Origin: Arthrobacter castelli DSM 16402
GTDB taxonomy: Bacteria; Actinomycetota; Actinomycetes; Actinomycetales; Micrococcaceae
Assembly (NCBI RefSeq): GCF_000430705.1
Contig: NZ_AUMN01000005.1
Span: forward strand, 149,645 to 213,644
Direction: 5' to 3'
Length of the DNA: 64,000 bases
In this document: positions 52,776 to 62,639 of the stretch, one piece after another
How the letters are laid out: the number at the start of each line of letters is the position of its first letter
Position numbering within the stretch: position 1 is the first letter of the stretch
Translations under genes and position numbers: made by a program
The notes under the pieces: generated by a model
Told to the model about the DNA's origin: nothing
Databases searched by the model: none
Seen by the model: only the letters and a program-made list of their open reading frames with translations

Positions 52776-53629
52776 ACATCGACGACCTGACCATCGCCCT
52801 CATCGGAGCCGGCGGAAAAATGGGCCAGCGGATCTCCAACAACTTCAAGAAAACTTCCGCCAAGGTCTTCTACGCCGAAGCGTCCCCTGCAGGCCAGGAT
52901 CGGGTGCGGGCACTCGGGCTCGACGTCACCGCCACCGAAGATGCAGTCAGCGACGCCGACGTCGTTATCCTCGCGGTGCCCGACGTCGCCCTCGGCACAG
53001 TAAGCGCGGACGTGGTGCCGCAGCTCAAAGAGGGGGCGCTGGTGCTCACCCTGGATCCGGCCGCTGCCTACGCCGGCCTGCTCTACCAGCGCGATGGCAT
53101 CGAGTATGCATGTGCGCACCCGGCACATCCGTCGATCTTCCTCGAACGCACCACCAAGGAAGAATATGCCGACACCTTCGGCGGGATCGCCGCGCCGCAG
53201 AACGTGGTGGCTGCCGTCGACTCCGGCAACGAGGCAATCAAGGACCGCGCCGACGTCGTTATCCGCACCATGTATGCCCCGGTGATCGACGTGCACTGGG
53301 TGACCATCAAGCAGCTCGCCGTCCTGGAGCCGACGCTGGTGGAAACCATCGCCTGCATGATCGGCGGGCTGCTCAAGGACGCGCTGGAGGAAACCGTCAA
53401 CACCGCAGGGGTCCCGCGCCCGGCCGCCGAAGCAATTTTCTACGGCCACATCCAGGTGGCGCTGGCCAACGCGCTGCGCGGGGACAACCCGTTCTCGGAA
53501 GCCTGCCACATCGCCATGGACCACGGCCGGGACGCGATCATCAAGGACGACTGGAAGCGGGTCTTCGACGACTCGGTGCTGGACGACACCATCGCGAAAA
53601 TGCTCAAGCTCGAGGCGCTGCAGCGCTGA
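52772..53629 (+). CDS. 6-phosphogluconate-dehydrogenase-like NAD(P) oxidoreductase (possible ApnO type)
   Basis: A 285-residue protein: Rossmann domain with IALIGAGGKMGQRISNNF (8-25), and a C-terminal helical domain of the phosphogluconate-dehydrogenase-C kind (PPxAEAIFYGHIQVALANA-like stretch near 220). ATG 52772 has AAGGAG upstream and overlaps the isomerase stop. The size and domain pair resemble D-apionate oxidoisomerase (ApnO) and 3-hydroxy acid dehydrogenases of similar sugar-acid routes. The other apionate genes (kinase, decarboxylase) are not here, so the substrate is open. Confidence 0.75.
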   Translation: MNIDDLTIALIGAGGKMGQRISNNFKKTSAKVFYAEASPAGQDRVRALGLDVTATEDAVSDADVVILAVPDVALGTVSADVVPQLKEGALVLTLDPAAAYAGLLYQRDGIEYACAHPAHPSIFLERTTKEEYADTFGGIAAPQNVVAAVDSGNEAIKDRADVVIRTMYAPVIDVHWVTIKQLAVLEPTLVETIACMIGGLLKDALEETVNTAGVPRPAAEAIFYGHIQVALANALRGDNPFSEACHIAMDHGRDAIIKDDWKRVFDDSVLDDTIAKMLKLEALQR

Positions 53630-53700
53630 TTCCGACGCCGGCGGTCGCATGCCGGCGACGTTCTTCTACTGACAATGGCGTATAGAAAGCGAACACCACA

Positions 53701-55206
53701 ATGAACACCATCTACCTTGTAGGGGTCGCCGCCGCGGCCATCGTGCTGTTGCTGTTCCTGGTCATGCGGCTGAAAATGCCCGCGTTCGTGGCGCTGCTGC
53801 TGGTCTCGATCCTCACGGCGATGGCGTCCGGAATCGCACCGCAGGACATCATGCCGCTGGTGATCGAAGGCATGGGAGGCACGCTCGGCAGCGTCGCGTT
53901 GCTGGTGGGCCTCGGCGCGATGCTCGGAGCCGTCGTGGAGAAATCCGGCGGCGCGGAGATCCTGGCCGAGAAATTCACCGCCAAGCTGGGCAAGGAACGG
54001 GTGGGTCCGGCACTGCTGCTGGTCTCGGCTGTAATTGCGGTGCCGATCTTCTTCGACGTCGCGTTCATCATCCTGATCCCGATCATGTTCAGCTTCGCCA
54101 AGGCCGCCGGGCACAAGTCACCGGTCTTCGTCGGCGTGCCCATCGCGGCACTGATGGTCTACATCCACAATTTCGTCCCGCCGCATCCCGGCGTCACCGG
54201 CAGCAGCACTCTGCTGGGGGCCGACGTCGGACTGGTCACCGTGGTGGGCCTGCTGATCTCCATCCCCGCCGGCATCCTTGCCTACTACGTCAGCAAGAAG
54301 ATCACCACCAGCCGCGAGTTCACCATCGATCCGCAGGTGCAGCAGAAGTTTGATGAGTCGGGTGCAGCGGACGTGCCCGACGGCGGTTCGGCCGGCTCTG
54401 GTGGTGCCGGCAGCTCCGGCGGGGCCGGTGGCTCGCGCCCTGGCAGTTCCCGCGTGGTTGGCGGCGTCGACGGGGCAGGCAATTCCGCCGGCTCGGACGA
54501 CTCGGTGGCCGTGGCCGCCCCGGCTTTCACTCGGCCCGGCGCGGCTGCCGTCGTGTCGATGATCCTGGTGCCGATCCTGATGATCTCCGTGGGCACAGTC
54601 GGCTCGATGTTCCTCGCCGAAGAATCGACCGCCGCGCACGTCATCTCGCTGATCGGGGAACCGGGACTGGCGCTGTTGGTGGCACTGGTGCTGGCCATGT
54701 ACTTCCTCGGCGCCCGCCATGGCTGGGACCGCCAGAACCTGAGCAGCATTATGGACGCCGCTCTCGCCCCAGCGGCCATCGTCGTCTTCGTCACCGGCGC
54801 CGGCGGCGTGTTCGCCAAAATCCTGACCGAAAGCGGCATCGGGGAGACCATCTCAAGTTCGATGGTCGACCTGGGAGTGCCCATCCTGCTGCTGGCATTC
54901 CTGCTGGCCAGCGTCTTCAAGGTCGCCCAGGGCTCGGGAACCGTCGCCACGCTGGCCACGGCCGGGCTCATCCAATCGGCCGTGACCCAGGGAGACTACT
55001 CCGCCATTCAGGTCGTGCTGATCGTGCTCGCCATCGCCTGCGGATCCGTCGCGCTCTCGCACATCAACGACTCCGGATTCTGGATCGCCACCAAATTCCT
55101 GGGGCTCTCCGTCGCTGACGGACTGCGCACCTGGACCGTGCTCGCCACAGTCCTCGGCTGGGCCAGCTTCCTGCTGATCAGCGGAGTGTGGATCCTCGTG
55201 TCCTGA
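53701..55206 (+). CDS. gntP: GntP-family gluconate:H+ symporter-type permease
   Basis: A 501-residue permease with 12-14 hydrophobic segments and GntP landmarks (VAAAAIVLLLFLVMRLKMPA, VPIFFDVAFIILIP, HNFVPPHPGVTGSSTLLGAD, HINDSGFWIATKFLGLSV). A 45-residue insert about 222-265 is almost entirely Gly, Ser and Ala (SAGSGGAGSSGGAGG), a low-complexity cytoplasmic linker longer than in typical GntP. It ends the three-gene operon and should import a sugar acid used by the two enzymes before it. Confidence 0.9.
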   Translation: MNTIYLVGVAAAAIVLLLFLVMRLKMPAFVALLLVSILTAMASGIAPQDIMPLVIEGMGGTLGSVALLVGLGAMLGAVVEKSGGAEILAEKFTAKLGKERVGPALLLVSAVIAVPIFFDVAFIILIPIMFSFAKAAGHKSPVFVGVPIAALMVYIHNFVPPHPGVTGSSTLLGADVGLVTVVGLLISIPAGILAYYVSKKITTSREFTIDPQVQQKFDESGAADVPDGGSAGSGGAGSSGGAGGSRPGSSRVVGGVDGAGNSAGSDDSVAVAAPAFTRPGAAAVVSMILVPILMISVGTVGSMFLAEESTAAHVISLIGEPGLALLVALVLAMYFLGARHGWDRQNLSSIMDAALAPAAIVVFVTGAGGVFAKILTESGIGETISSSMVDLGVPILLLAFLLASVFKVAQGSGTVATLATAGLIQSAVTQGDYSAIQVVLIVLAIACGSVALSHINDSGFWIATKFLGLSVADGLRTWTVLATVLGWASFLLISGVWILVS

Positions 55207-55310
55207 GGGGCGGCGGGAACTTGATCCCCCACTTGCATCGAATGGAACCGTGCCCCGACCGATGCAGGCCCGCTGCTTCCGCCACCCGCTTTGCAATATC
55301 TGCTCGGCCG

Positions 55311-55721
55311 TTAGTGGCGGACGAGTGCCAACAGTGTCGGCACGACGTGAAGTCGCAGCAGGGGAGCGACATTCGCGTATTCGGACGCCTCGTCCAGACG
55401 CATCCAAACCAGCTCAGCGATCTCTGCGGCGGCCATCGGTTCTTCTATGGAATCAGAGCAATAGATCGTGGACTCGACCACTGTGTCTGGCTCATTAGCG
55501 GCTGTGGCCCGCCAGCTGCCCAGTAAACGCAGGGACGCCGCGGGCACCTCAATACCGAGTTCTTCGGCCAACTCGCGGGTTGCTGCTTCGTCCGAGGCCT
55601 CGCCGGTTTCAAGTTTGCCGCCAGGGAGCATGAACATGGTCGTTCCGCTCTTGCGGACGGTCAGCATGCGGCCCTCGGCGTCGCGCAGGACGACACCGGC
55701 GATGGTCAGAACAGTTGGCAT
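55311..55721 (-). CDS. Nudix hydrolase
   Basis: A 136-residue Nudix protein. The box is complete: GGKLETGEASDEAATRELAE followed by ELGI (about 34-57). It cleaves a nucleoside-diphosphate-linked compound; specificity is not readable. It stands alone, convergent with gntP (104 bases between stops). Confidence 0.85.
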   Translation of the reverse strand: MPTVLTIAGVVLRDAEGRMLTVRKSGTTMFMLPGGKLETGEASDEAATRELAEELGIEVPAASLRLLGSWRATAANEPDTVVESTIYCSDSIEEPMAAAEIAELVWMRLDEASEYANVAPLLRLHVVPTLLALVRH

Positions 55722-55839
55722 GAGCCGATGCTACAGGCGCCTGCCTTCATTGTGGGGATCGACGACGGCGGCGTCGCCTCAGTGAGGACGGGCGGTTCAT
55801 AGGCCTCGCCTCATGCCCGCGGCGGCCACTGGCTCCGGA

Positions 55840-55957
55840 TCAGCCGATGTGAACCACGTGTTTGCCCTGCACGCCGCCGGCCTCAAGTGCGCGATGGGCG
55901 GCGGCGACATCGGCAAGCGGGTGGATTGTATCGACAACGGGCCGCACCTGCCCGGGC
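55840..55957 (-). pseudogene. 3' fragment of a quinone-reductase/zinc-type dehydrogenase gene
   Basis: The minus strand ends with GQVRPVVDTIHPLADVAAAH and RALEAGGVQGKHVVHIG before a stop at 55840. This is the standard C-terminus of NADPH:quinone oxidoreductase-like (MDR) proteins. Upstream of about 55957 the similarity stops and a TetR fragment on the other strand begins, so about 300 codons are lost. Confidence 0.7.
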
Positions 55958-56463
55958 ACTTTCCCACCAGGGCCGCTCTCATCGGCGAAGCCTTCAGCGA
56001 ACAGATCGACCATTGCATCGAGACCCTGGACGCGGCGATCACCGACCCTGATCCCTGGCATGGCTTTTCGTCCGCCATCGAGGAAATAAGCACTATGCAA
56101 GCCGCCGATCACGGTTTTACGGCAGCGCTTCTCGCCCGGTTTCCGGATTCAGCCGAGTTCGACCGTCAACGTGCCCGGGCTGAAGCCGGACTGGCACGCC
56201 TGGTTCGGCGCGCTCAGGATGCGGGGGAATTGCGCCCGGATTTCAAGCTCTCCGATATCTTCCTGGTGTTCCGCGCCAACAGCGGTTTTGCCCAAGACTC
56301 CCTGGAGTCCTCCACCATCGCGTCCCACCGCCTCACCGCGTATCTATTGCAGTCATTCCGCGTGCAGGATGCCTCTCCGCCCGCCGCCCCGGGGCAGCTG
56401 CCGCCTCCAGCACCTTTCGATTTGCAGCACGTGCTCGGGGTAGACACCAGTTCTGCTCGTTAG
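55958..56463 (+). pseudogene. TetR-family regulator lacking its DNA-binding domain
   Basis: The plus strand reads HFPTRAALIGEAFSEQIDHC, then DPWHGFSSAIEEI, AALLARFPDSAEFDRQRARA and GELRPDFKLSDIFLVF. LYxHFPTRxALI is the end of the TetR HTH domain, so the fragment starts just where the DNA-binding domain finishes and contains the ligand domain to the stop at 56461-56463. Without the HTH it cannot bind DNA. An ATG far upstream (55813) opens the frame but runs antisense to the quinone-reductase fragment. Confidence 0.7.
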
Positions 56464-57843
56464 ACCTCAGAGGGGCTGTTCAGCAACTGCGCCAAGTGGA
56501 TCAAGCGCGTCGACGATCCGGTCCGGGCCCACGAATACGTCAATCGCGCCGTCACGGTCGCGACCTCCGGACGCCCCGGCCCCGTAGTTTTGCTGATGCC
56601 GAAGGACGTGCTGGACGCCAAGGTGGAGGAGCCGGAGACAGCCGCACGCCCGGCAAAGCTGGGGGAGTACCCGCTCGATCGCAGCCGCCCGGACGGACAG
56701 CGCGTTGCCGAAGCCGCCCACCTGCTCGCTAACGCCAAAGCGCCCCTCATCGTGGCAGGCGGCGGAGTGCACCTGTCCGGTGCCGCCGAAGAAGTCGCCC
56801 GGCTGCAGGAGCTTGCTGGCATCCCCGTCGCGACCACCAACATGGGCAAGGGCAGCGTTGCCGAAACACATGAACTGTCCCTCGGAGTCATTGGCAACGC
56901 CCTCGGGAAGAATTTGCCGAACCGCCAGGTCCGGAAGCTGGTGGACGACGCCGACGTCATCTTCTTTGTCGGCACCCGCACTAACGAGAACGGTACGGGC
57001 TCGTGGAGTCTCTTCCCGGCCGGTGCCACCTACGTCCACTTCGATGTCGACGGCGGGGAAGTAGGCCGCAATTACCCCGCCCACCGTCTCGTGGGCGACG
57101 CCAAACTCGGACTGCAGGACATTACTGCCGAACTCGAGAAGGCTGACCTCAGTCCGCGCGTGGCGGCCCGAGACGACGCAGCCCGGCAGATCACCACCGC
57201 CAAAGAAACCGCGGCCGCCGAAGCGGCGGAGCGCATCTCCGCTCCAGCCGGCGAAAAGATCACTCCGCAGCAGGCCATGGCTGTGCTCGACCGGCACCTC
57301 GGCGAAGACGACATCGCCGTCGCAGACGCCAGCTACTCCACACTGTGGATGACCGGGTACCTGACCGCGAAGAAAACCGGCCAGCGGTTCATCTCACCCC
57401 GCGGCCTCGCCGGACTGGGGTGGGGCCTGCCCTTGGCCATGGGGAGCCAGACCGCCAATCCGGACAAACGCGTCGTGTGCATCAGCGGAGACGGCGGCTA
57501 CGGGCACGTCTGGGCCGAAATGGAAGCTGCAGTTCGAAACCGCCAGCCCATTGTTTCCATCGTGCTGAACAACTCAATCCTCGGATTCCAGAAGCACGCC
57601 GAAATCGCCCAGTTCTCGCAGTACACCTCGGCCATTTCATTTGCCAGCGTCGACCACTCCGCTATCGCCCGGGCTGTCGGAGCCCAAGCCGACACGGTGA
57701 CTAACGTTGACGAACTGGAGGACGCCCTGAAACGGGCCAGGGACGGTTCAAGTTTCCACCTGATTGAGGTGATAACAGAAGCGGATGCCTACCCGCCGAT
57801 CGCCGTGTGGGATGACACGGATCCGGAGAAGTTCTTTGGGTGA
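56464..57843 (+). pseudogene. Thiamine-diphosphate enzyme (acetolactate-synthase-like) missing its N-terminal domain
   Basis: Right after the TetR stop, in the same frame, sequence reads GLFSNCAKWIKRVDDPVRAH, then RPGPVVLLMPKDVL, the middle domain (APLIVAGGGVHLSGAAEE) and the TPP-binding domain (SGDGGYGHVWAEMEAA with GDG, and NNSILGF). The first 120-150 residues, with the catalytic Glu, are gone. An internal ATG at 56590 could give a 417-residue protein but it would lack the pyrimidine domain and be inactive alone. Family members include acetolactate and sulfoacetaldehyde-type enzymes. Confidence 0.75.
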
Positions 57844-57866
57844 CGCTGAGGCTGGCAGCCGCAACG

Positions 57867-58490
57867 TCAGCTTTGTTGCACCTCAATATTCAGTGGCGCA
57901 CAGAAATCGGTCAGCCAGAAGATTCCCTCTGGAGTGGCAAAGACGCGGCTAAAATCAGGGTCAATGGACAGATCTGCCGGGGTAACGCGGTCTCCGAACA
58001 GCATATAGGCTGCATCAGAGTCACAGCGGGCGCTGGTCCAGGTGATGCCATCGAACCCCGCCCTATGCGCAGCTTCCGCCCACAGAACAGTCTCGGCGTA
58101 CCGCTCATCGTCGGTGTCAGTGATGTCTTTTCGCCCCACGCCGATTGCCCGCAGGCCGGTACCTCTGAAGGATGCAAGGCTGAGGTCCTGCTGCACGGTC
58201 AGGCGGCCGAGCAACAGTCTGAGGTATTCGGACGGGAGTACTTCTCCACCCTCGTACGGGATATCCCGGAGAAGCGTTTCGCACAATGCGCTGGATTCCG
58301 ATTCCGCACAATAGAGAATCGGGATCACCGGGTTCCCGAAGAATGCGAACCGGGTGGGAGGTCCATAACCCGGGTTGAATGCGTCCAAGGACGCCCCCGG
58401 TCGGGTGTTGCTGATGACGCGGTACAGTTTGGCACCTGCACGCAGGTTTTCCGACAGGGGACGAAACGGACCTTTGGGCCCGTCTACCAT
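57867..58490 (-). CDS. RES-domain toxin
   Basis: A 207-residue RES-domain protein. Family members degrade NAD+ or modify targets by ADP-ribosylation. Visible landmarks: LYRVISN (Arg24), PTRFAFFG (Arg47), ILYCAESESSALCETLLRD (Glu71) and the aromatic-rich C-terminal strands. Its start overlaps the antitoxin stop by 7 bases. It is convergent with the truncated TPP gene and part of a RES/Xre pair. Confidence 0.8.
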   Translation of the reverse strand: MVDGPKGPFRPLSENLRAGAKLYRVISNTRPGASLDAFNPGYGPPTRFAFFGNPVIPILYCAESESSALCETLLRDIPYEGGEVLPSEYLRLLLGRLTVQQDLSLASFRGTGLRAIGVGRKDITDTDDERYAETVLWAEAAHRAGFDGITWTSARCDSDAAYMLFGDRVTPADLSIDPDFSRVFATPEGIFWLTDFCAPLNIEVQQS

Positions 58491-59020
58491 TGGACGCCGA
58501 AGTGCCGGGTGGCCGCGTTGATAACCCGCTCTCTTTCATTCAAGTGGTCAACAGGCCGGTCTCCGGCGAGTTGCCGGGTCTTCAGGCAGAGCCATTGGGC
58601 GAGGTCGCCAGGTTCGACGTGGTGACGGTCGGCGATCTTGATGAGTTCAGGGATCAGCGGGTGAATGCTGGCGCCATCAAACTGGAAGCCAGGGTAGAGG
58701 TAGGCATTGCGCCGGCGGACGCCGAGGAGCTGTCCTTTTTTGCGCCGATCTGCTGCGTAGGCGTTGCGATTGCTCGATTGTGAACCAAGGAGATCTGCCA
58801 CCTGCGGTGCGGTGAGCAGCCTGAATTCGTGCTCTATACGCCGCCAGCCGTTTTCTCTGGCTTGAACACCCCTGGCCATTTGAGGTGGAACCGGCACTTG
58901 CACGGATGCGATGGCGGGGCCAAGGGCTGCAAGACTGGCATGCATGGTTCGCAGCCCAGCTTCGAGGGTGTCGTTGCGGGCGGCGTCGAGGCTGCTGTTT
59001 TCGGGATTGGTGGTAGTCAT
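58484..59020 (-). CDS. RES/Xre-type antitoxin
   Basis: A 178-residue partner of the RES toxin: N-terminal helical region, an HTH (about 82-105, RLLTAPQVADLLGSQSSNRN) and a C-terminal domain with AYLYPGFQFDGASIHPLIPE and LAQWLCLKTRQLAG that fits the toxin-binding region of this antitoxin class. AAGGAA precedes the ATG. It lies 79 bases downstream of the RecB-like nuclease/helicase stop on the same strand. A similar, frameshifted antitoxin-like gene is at 14080. Confidence 0.75.
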   Translation of the reverse strand: MTTTNPENSSLDAARNDTLEAGLRTMHASLAALGPAIASVQVPVPPQMARGVQARENGWRRIEHEFRLLTAPQVADLLGSQSSNRNAYAADRRKKGQLLGVRRRNAYLYPGFQFDGASIHPLIPELIKIADRHHVEPGDLAQWLCLKTRQLAGDRPVDHLNERERVINAATRHFGVQW

Positions 59021-59099
59021 GGGCCGATTCCTTCTTACGATTCTTATGACTCATCATATCTTCAGAATCATCTTTGTTGAAGTGCTTGCGACGACTTTC

Positions 59100-62000
59100 C
59101 TACTTGCTGCACAGCCCGATGAGCGCCCCAAGCTGCTCCAACGCAGCCGGCTTCTTCGGCATGTGTTTGGTCAGTTCCGGTGACCGGATGATCACGGCTC
59201 TCCATTGGCCCCGCGAGATCGCAACGTTGATTCGGTTCCGGTTGAGCAGGAACTCGATGCCACGCGGCGCTTCCGAGGCGTTGGAACAGGCCATGGAGAC
59301 AATGACGACGACGGCCTGCTGGCCTTGGAATTTGTCGACGGTGCCGACGCGGACGTTTGGCAGTCCAGCTGATGCCAGCCGCTCGCGGATAGCCTGTACT
59401 TGAGCGTTGTAAGCGGCCACTACCAGGATGTCGGCTTCTTCCAACGGACGCGCAGGAGCTTTCAGCTCGTCTGTCCACTTCAGCCCCAGATGCCGGCGCA
59501 CTTGCTCCTCAACTTCGACTGCTTCTTCCGTCGACGACGTCGAGTTGCCGGTGTGCGGCACCATCACGCATTCGACTCCGGCCGGAACGCCTTGAAGATG
59601 GCGACGGGCAGCGGCGTCGGCCGACTCCAACCGTCCCTCGTACGACAGCCGGGACACCGCGCCGCACAGTTCAGGATGCATCCGCCAACTGTCGGCAAGG
59701 AAGTATCCCATCTGCCCGGGAAGGGTGGGGTGCCCTGCGGCGAGCCATCCGAGAGCCGATTCGTTGACCGGTTCGGGGTGCTTGCCTTGGCTCACTTGTG
59801 GCAGTTGCTGCGGATCGCCGAGCAACAGCAGACGTCGCGTCGCGCGGGAGACGGCGAGCGTGTCGGCCAGGCAGAACTGTCCGGCTTCATCAATCACCAG
59901 CAGGTCGAGCGATCCTGCCGGCACCTGCTGCCCAGTCATCGTCCATGCGGTTCCACCGACCAATGCTCCGCCCTCCGCACCAAGCAGACTCGCGACGTCG
60001 TTCTCTCCCCGACGCGACCACGGCACATCCTTGCTGTCAGTTTTCTTGGCTACTTGGTCCTCGGGGACACCGGCTTCGATGGCGGCTTTGATGAGGTTTT
60101 CGACGACGGCATGGGACTGGCCGACGACGCCGACCTTCCAGCCGTTCGCGACGAGCCGCTGGATGACGTGCGAGCCAACATACGTCTTGCCGGTGCCCGG
60201 AGGACCCTGCACAGCGAGATAGGAATGGTCCAGATCGTCGACCGCGGCAGTGATGGCGTCGATGTAACCGCTCGGCCCATCCTGAACCTTTGGAAGACCG
60301 GGCAAGGTGGCAAGGCGCGAGGCACGGCGGCGCAGAATATCGAGACCCGGATGATCAGGTAACGTCGGCAGTTGACGGCTCACCACTGATGCGAGTTCAG
60401 CCAGGGCTGCTTCAATATTTATGGTGCCAATGGGCCGTCCGGGGGAGAGGGCAATAGGCGCCTGCTCGTATTCGTGGCCTCCGCGCTTGAGCTTCTCCTT
60501 GACGACCAACACATCGTGGACGCCGTCGTGGTCGACCTCGACGATCTCGGTTTCAAACCATCCGGCGCGGATGCTGTTGTTGGTCAGTTCGGGCCTGAGG
60601 TCATCGGGGATATCCGGTTCCTCATAGATCCGGAAGAACGTCTTGCCGGCCTTGTAGTTCGAGCCAGAGCCGAGCATGCCGGTGAGTTTGAGGTGCCGTA
60701 CGGGATTGCTCTTGGAATTGGGCTTCTCCCAATCACTAACAACCTCGGCACGTTGCACGGTAAAGACGTCTGTCGTGTCCTCCCACTCTTCGAGGGCGCT
60801 TTCCAATCGGTCGAAGTGGGCCCACCAGAACTGCTTGTTCTCCCGACGGTGGTAGTTCACAGCCGCTGCCACCATGGCCACTGCCTGATCATCATCGGAC
60901 AAGTCATGGCCCGGAAGAGCTTGGAGATATTCCAATAAGTGAGTCTCTTCTGGGGAAGCATTGGTCGCCACAGTGGTGGGAACGTCGTCGGCGGCATCTG
61001 AGGATTGCTGCCTCGGCTCAATCCCGCGCTCCTGGGCGAGTTGTAGCAGCCAGTTGTGTAGCTTGAGAGTGGACAGGCAGTCGTAGCGGTTGTAATCCTC
61101 GATCCCGGCCAGCGTCTTTGCTGCCTGCTCCTGTTCGCCGGCATCGCGCTGCTGGCAGTAGATGGCGTACGCAACCACTGAAGCACCGGCGTCGGTGATG
61201 TCCCCTGAGCGCAGCTCCGTTCCCATGTAGAGCGGTTCGAGCTTCTTGATGCTGTAGGAGTTCTCGGAGATGCGGATGCAGCTGCGGACCATGGGGAGCA
61301 GGTCGAATAGGACGCCTTCGCGCAACCACTGATCGACAATCTCCTCGCCCACGCCGTGCTGGGTGGAGAGGTTCCGCAGCGCCGTCTTTTCGTAGGCGGC
61401 ATAGTGGTAGATCTTCATATCCGGGTAGGTCCGACGACGGTCCTCGACATAGTCGAGGAAGTCCACCAAAGCACGTCGCTCGTCTGCACGATTGTGTGCC
61501 CAGAACGGCTTGAAAACTGGTTCCGTACCAGGAATTGCAGCGGGTTCGACGACGCCGAACAGGTACTCGATGCCCCATCGGCCGTGCTCGTCCTGCCAGA
61601 GTGGGTCCCCTTCGAAGTCGAAGAAGATGTCGCCCTTGCTTGGTATGGGCAGTCTGTCCAGCGTATTCTCTTCCAGCACACGGTAGCGCAGCGTTTGCTC
61701 CGCTCCGTCGTGACCGGGATAGCGGACCTCTCCATCCGTCTGTGCAGTTCCGGTCTGCATGCGGGCCTGATCCTGCAGTTTGCGCAAACCAGCGTTTCCG
61801 GTTGGGATGTCTGCGGACGCCAGATCGTCAATTGTATAGATGCCCTGGTCACGGAGCTTCTTGCGCCGGGCAACGCTCATGTTTGCCACGAGCAGCAGAT
61901 CCCGCGTCCTATGAATCTCATGCTGGCAGTAGCCGCAACGGCCACACGAGGTAATGTCCTCACGATTCCATTCGACCGGCTCCGGCTGATCCCGATGCGC

Positions 62001-62639
62001 GGCAGTGAACTCCAGGAGCCGCTGGCGTCGTTCGCGGAAGACCGGAAGGAGATCATGCAAACTGTGATTGCTGTGAGCCCCTGTTCCGAGGACCAGCGTC
62101 ACTTCCGGATGGACAGCGATTCCTGCCTGGATGAGCTGATCGCCGTAGGCGGCAAGCTGCAGCAATGCTTCGACCTTGGCGTGCCTGGCCAGTTTGGTGT
62201 CATAGACGGCGTAGACGCCGTCGCCTGTATTGACCAGGAAGTCCGAACGTCCGTGGAACAGGCCGTCGAAGAACGAGCCTTGGAAGACAACGTCGGCGCC
62301 CGCTTCCAGCGCAGCGATCGTTTCTCTGTGCTTATCAGCCAGCGACTCCCGTTTGATCGCGGCTGCGTCGACTTCGTAGACACCCGTGCCGGCATGTGCG
62401 TCCCAGGGTCCAAACTTCTGCCTGTACGCCTCGAGGACTTTATGCTCGTGGACATCGCCCAGCTCTGCTGTCCGGGCCAGCATCTGGTCTTCGGTTATGT
62501 CGAGCTTGAAAACTCGCCCCAACTTCTCGTCGAGGATCCGCAGCAACTGGTATTCGCACCGCGACGCGATGACTAAGTCGCTCGCCGAATAGATGAGGTC
62601 GCGATGGTCGACGGTATCGGTTGAATCGAGCAAGAACAC
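59100..62639 (-). CDS. RecB-like nuclease fused to a superfamily 1 helicase (TM0106 family)
   Basis: An 1179-residue protein. N-terminal PD-(D/E)XK RecB-like nuclease about 15-260, with VYDTKLARHAKVEALLQLAA near 146 and a Cys cluster SCGRCGYCQHE near 231 as in iron-sulfur AddB/Cas4-like nucleases. A second 3'-5' exonuclease-like domain about 330-540 (DIFFDFEGDPLW, NRYDCLSTLKLHNWL). C-terminal helicase about 780-1179: Walker A GPPGTGKT (near 805), Walker B LVIDEAGQF (near 910), GDPQQLPQV and a UvrD-type end. Start GTG 62639 follows GGGGAGG; TATATT lies upstream. Such proteins are associated with DNA repair and phage defence. Confidence 0.85.
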   Translation of the reverse strand: MFLLDSTDTVDHRDLIYSASDLVIASRCEYQLLRILDEKLGRVFKLDITEDQMLARTAELGDVHEHKVLEAYRQKFGPWDAHAGTGVYEVDAAAIKRESLADKHRETIAALEAGADVVFQGSFFDGLFHGRSDFLVNTGDGVYAVYDTKLARHAKVEALLQLAAYGDQLIQAGIAVHPEVTLVLGTGAHSNHSLHDLLPVFRERRQRLLEFTAAHRDQPEPVEWNREDITSCGRCGYCQHEIHRTRDLLLVANMSVARRKKLRDQGIYTIDDLASADIPTGNAGLRKLQDQARMQTGTAQTDGEVRYPGHDGAEQTLRYRVLEENTLDRLPIPSKGDIFFDFEGDPLWQDEHGRWGIEYLFGVVEPAAIPGTEPVFKPFWAHNRADERRALVDFLDYVEDRRRTYPDMKIYHYAAYEKTALRNLSTQHGVGEEIVDQWLREGVLFDLLPMVRSCIRISENSYSIKKLEPLYMGTELRSGDITDAGASVVAYAIYCQQRDAGEQEQAAKTLAGIEDYNRYDCLSTLKLHNWLLQLAQERGIEPRQQSSDAADDVPTTVATNASPEETHLLEYLQALPGHDLSDDDQAVAMVAAAVNYHRRENKQFWWAHFDRLESALEEWEDTTDVFTVQRAEVVSDWEKPNSKSNPVRHLKLTGMLGSGSNYKAGKTFFRIYEEPDIPDDLRPELTNNSIRAGWFETEIVEVDHDGVHDVLVVKEKLKRGGHEYEQAPIALSPGRPIGTINIEAALAELASVVSRQLPTLPDHPGLDILRRRASRLATLPGLPKVQDGPSGYIDAITAAVDDLDHSYLAVQGPPGTGKTYVGSHVIQRLVANGWKVGVVGQSHAVVENLIKAAIEAGVPEDQVAKKTDSKDVPWSRRGENDVASLLGAEGGALVGGTAWTMTGQQVPAGSLDLLVIDEAGQFCLADTLAVSRATRRLLLLGDPQQLPQVSQGKHPEPVNESALGWLAAGHPTLPGQMGYFLADSWRMHPELCGAVSRLSYEGRLESADAAARRHLQGVPAGVECVMVPHTGNSTSSTEEAVEVEEQVRRHLGLKWTDELKAPARPLEEADILVVAAYNAQVQAIRERLASAGLPNVRVGTVDKFQGQQAVVVIVSMACSNASEAPRGIEFLLNRNRINVAISRGQWRAVIIRSPELTKHMPKKPAALEQLGALIGLCSK

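Noticed and set aside
54360..54500. GGC/GCC-rich repeats in gntP as a DNA repeat or CRISPR-like array
   Set aside because: It is an in-frame Gly/Ser/Ala linker, with no regular repeat unit or spacers.
61356..62576. 406-codon plus-strand frame opposite the RecB-like nuclease
   Set aside because: Antisense to a well-supported multidomain gene; no recognisable fold.
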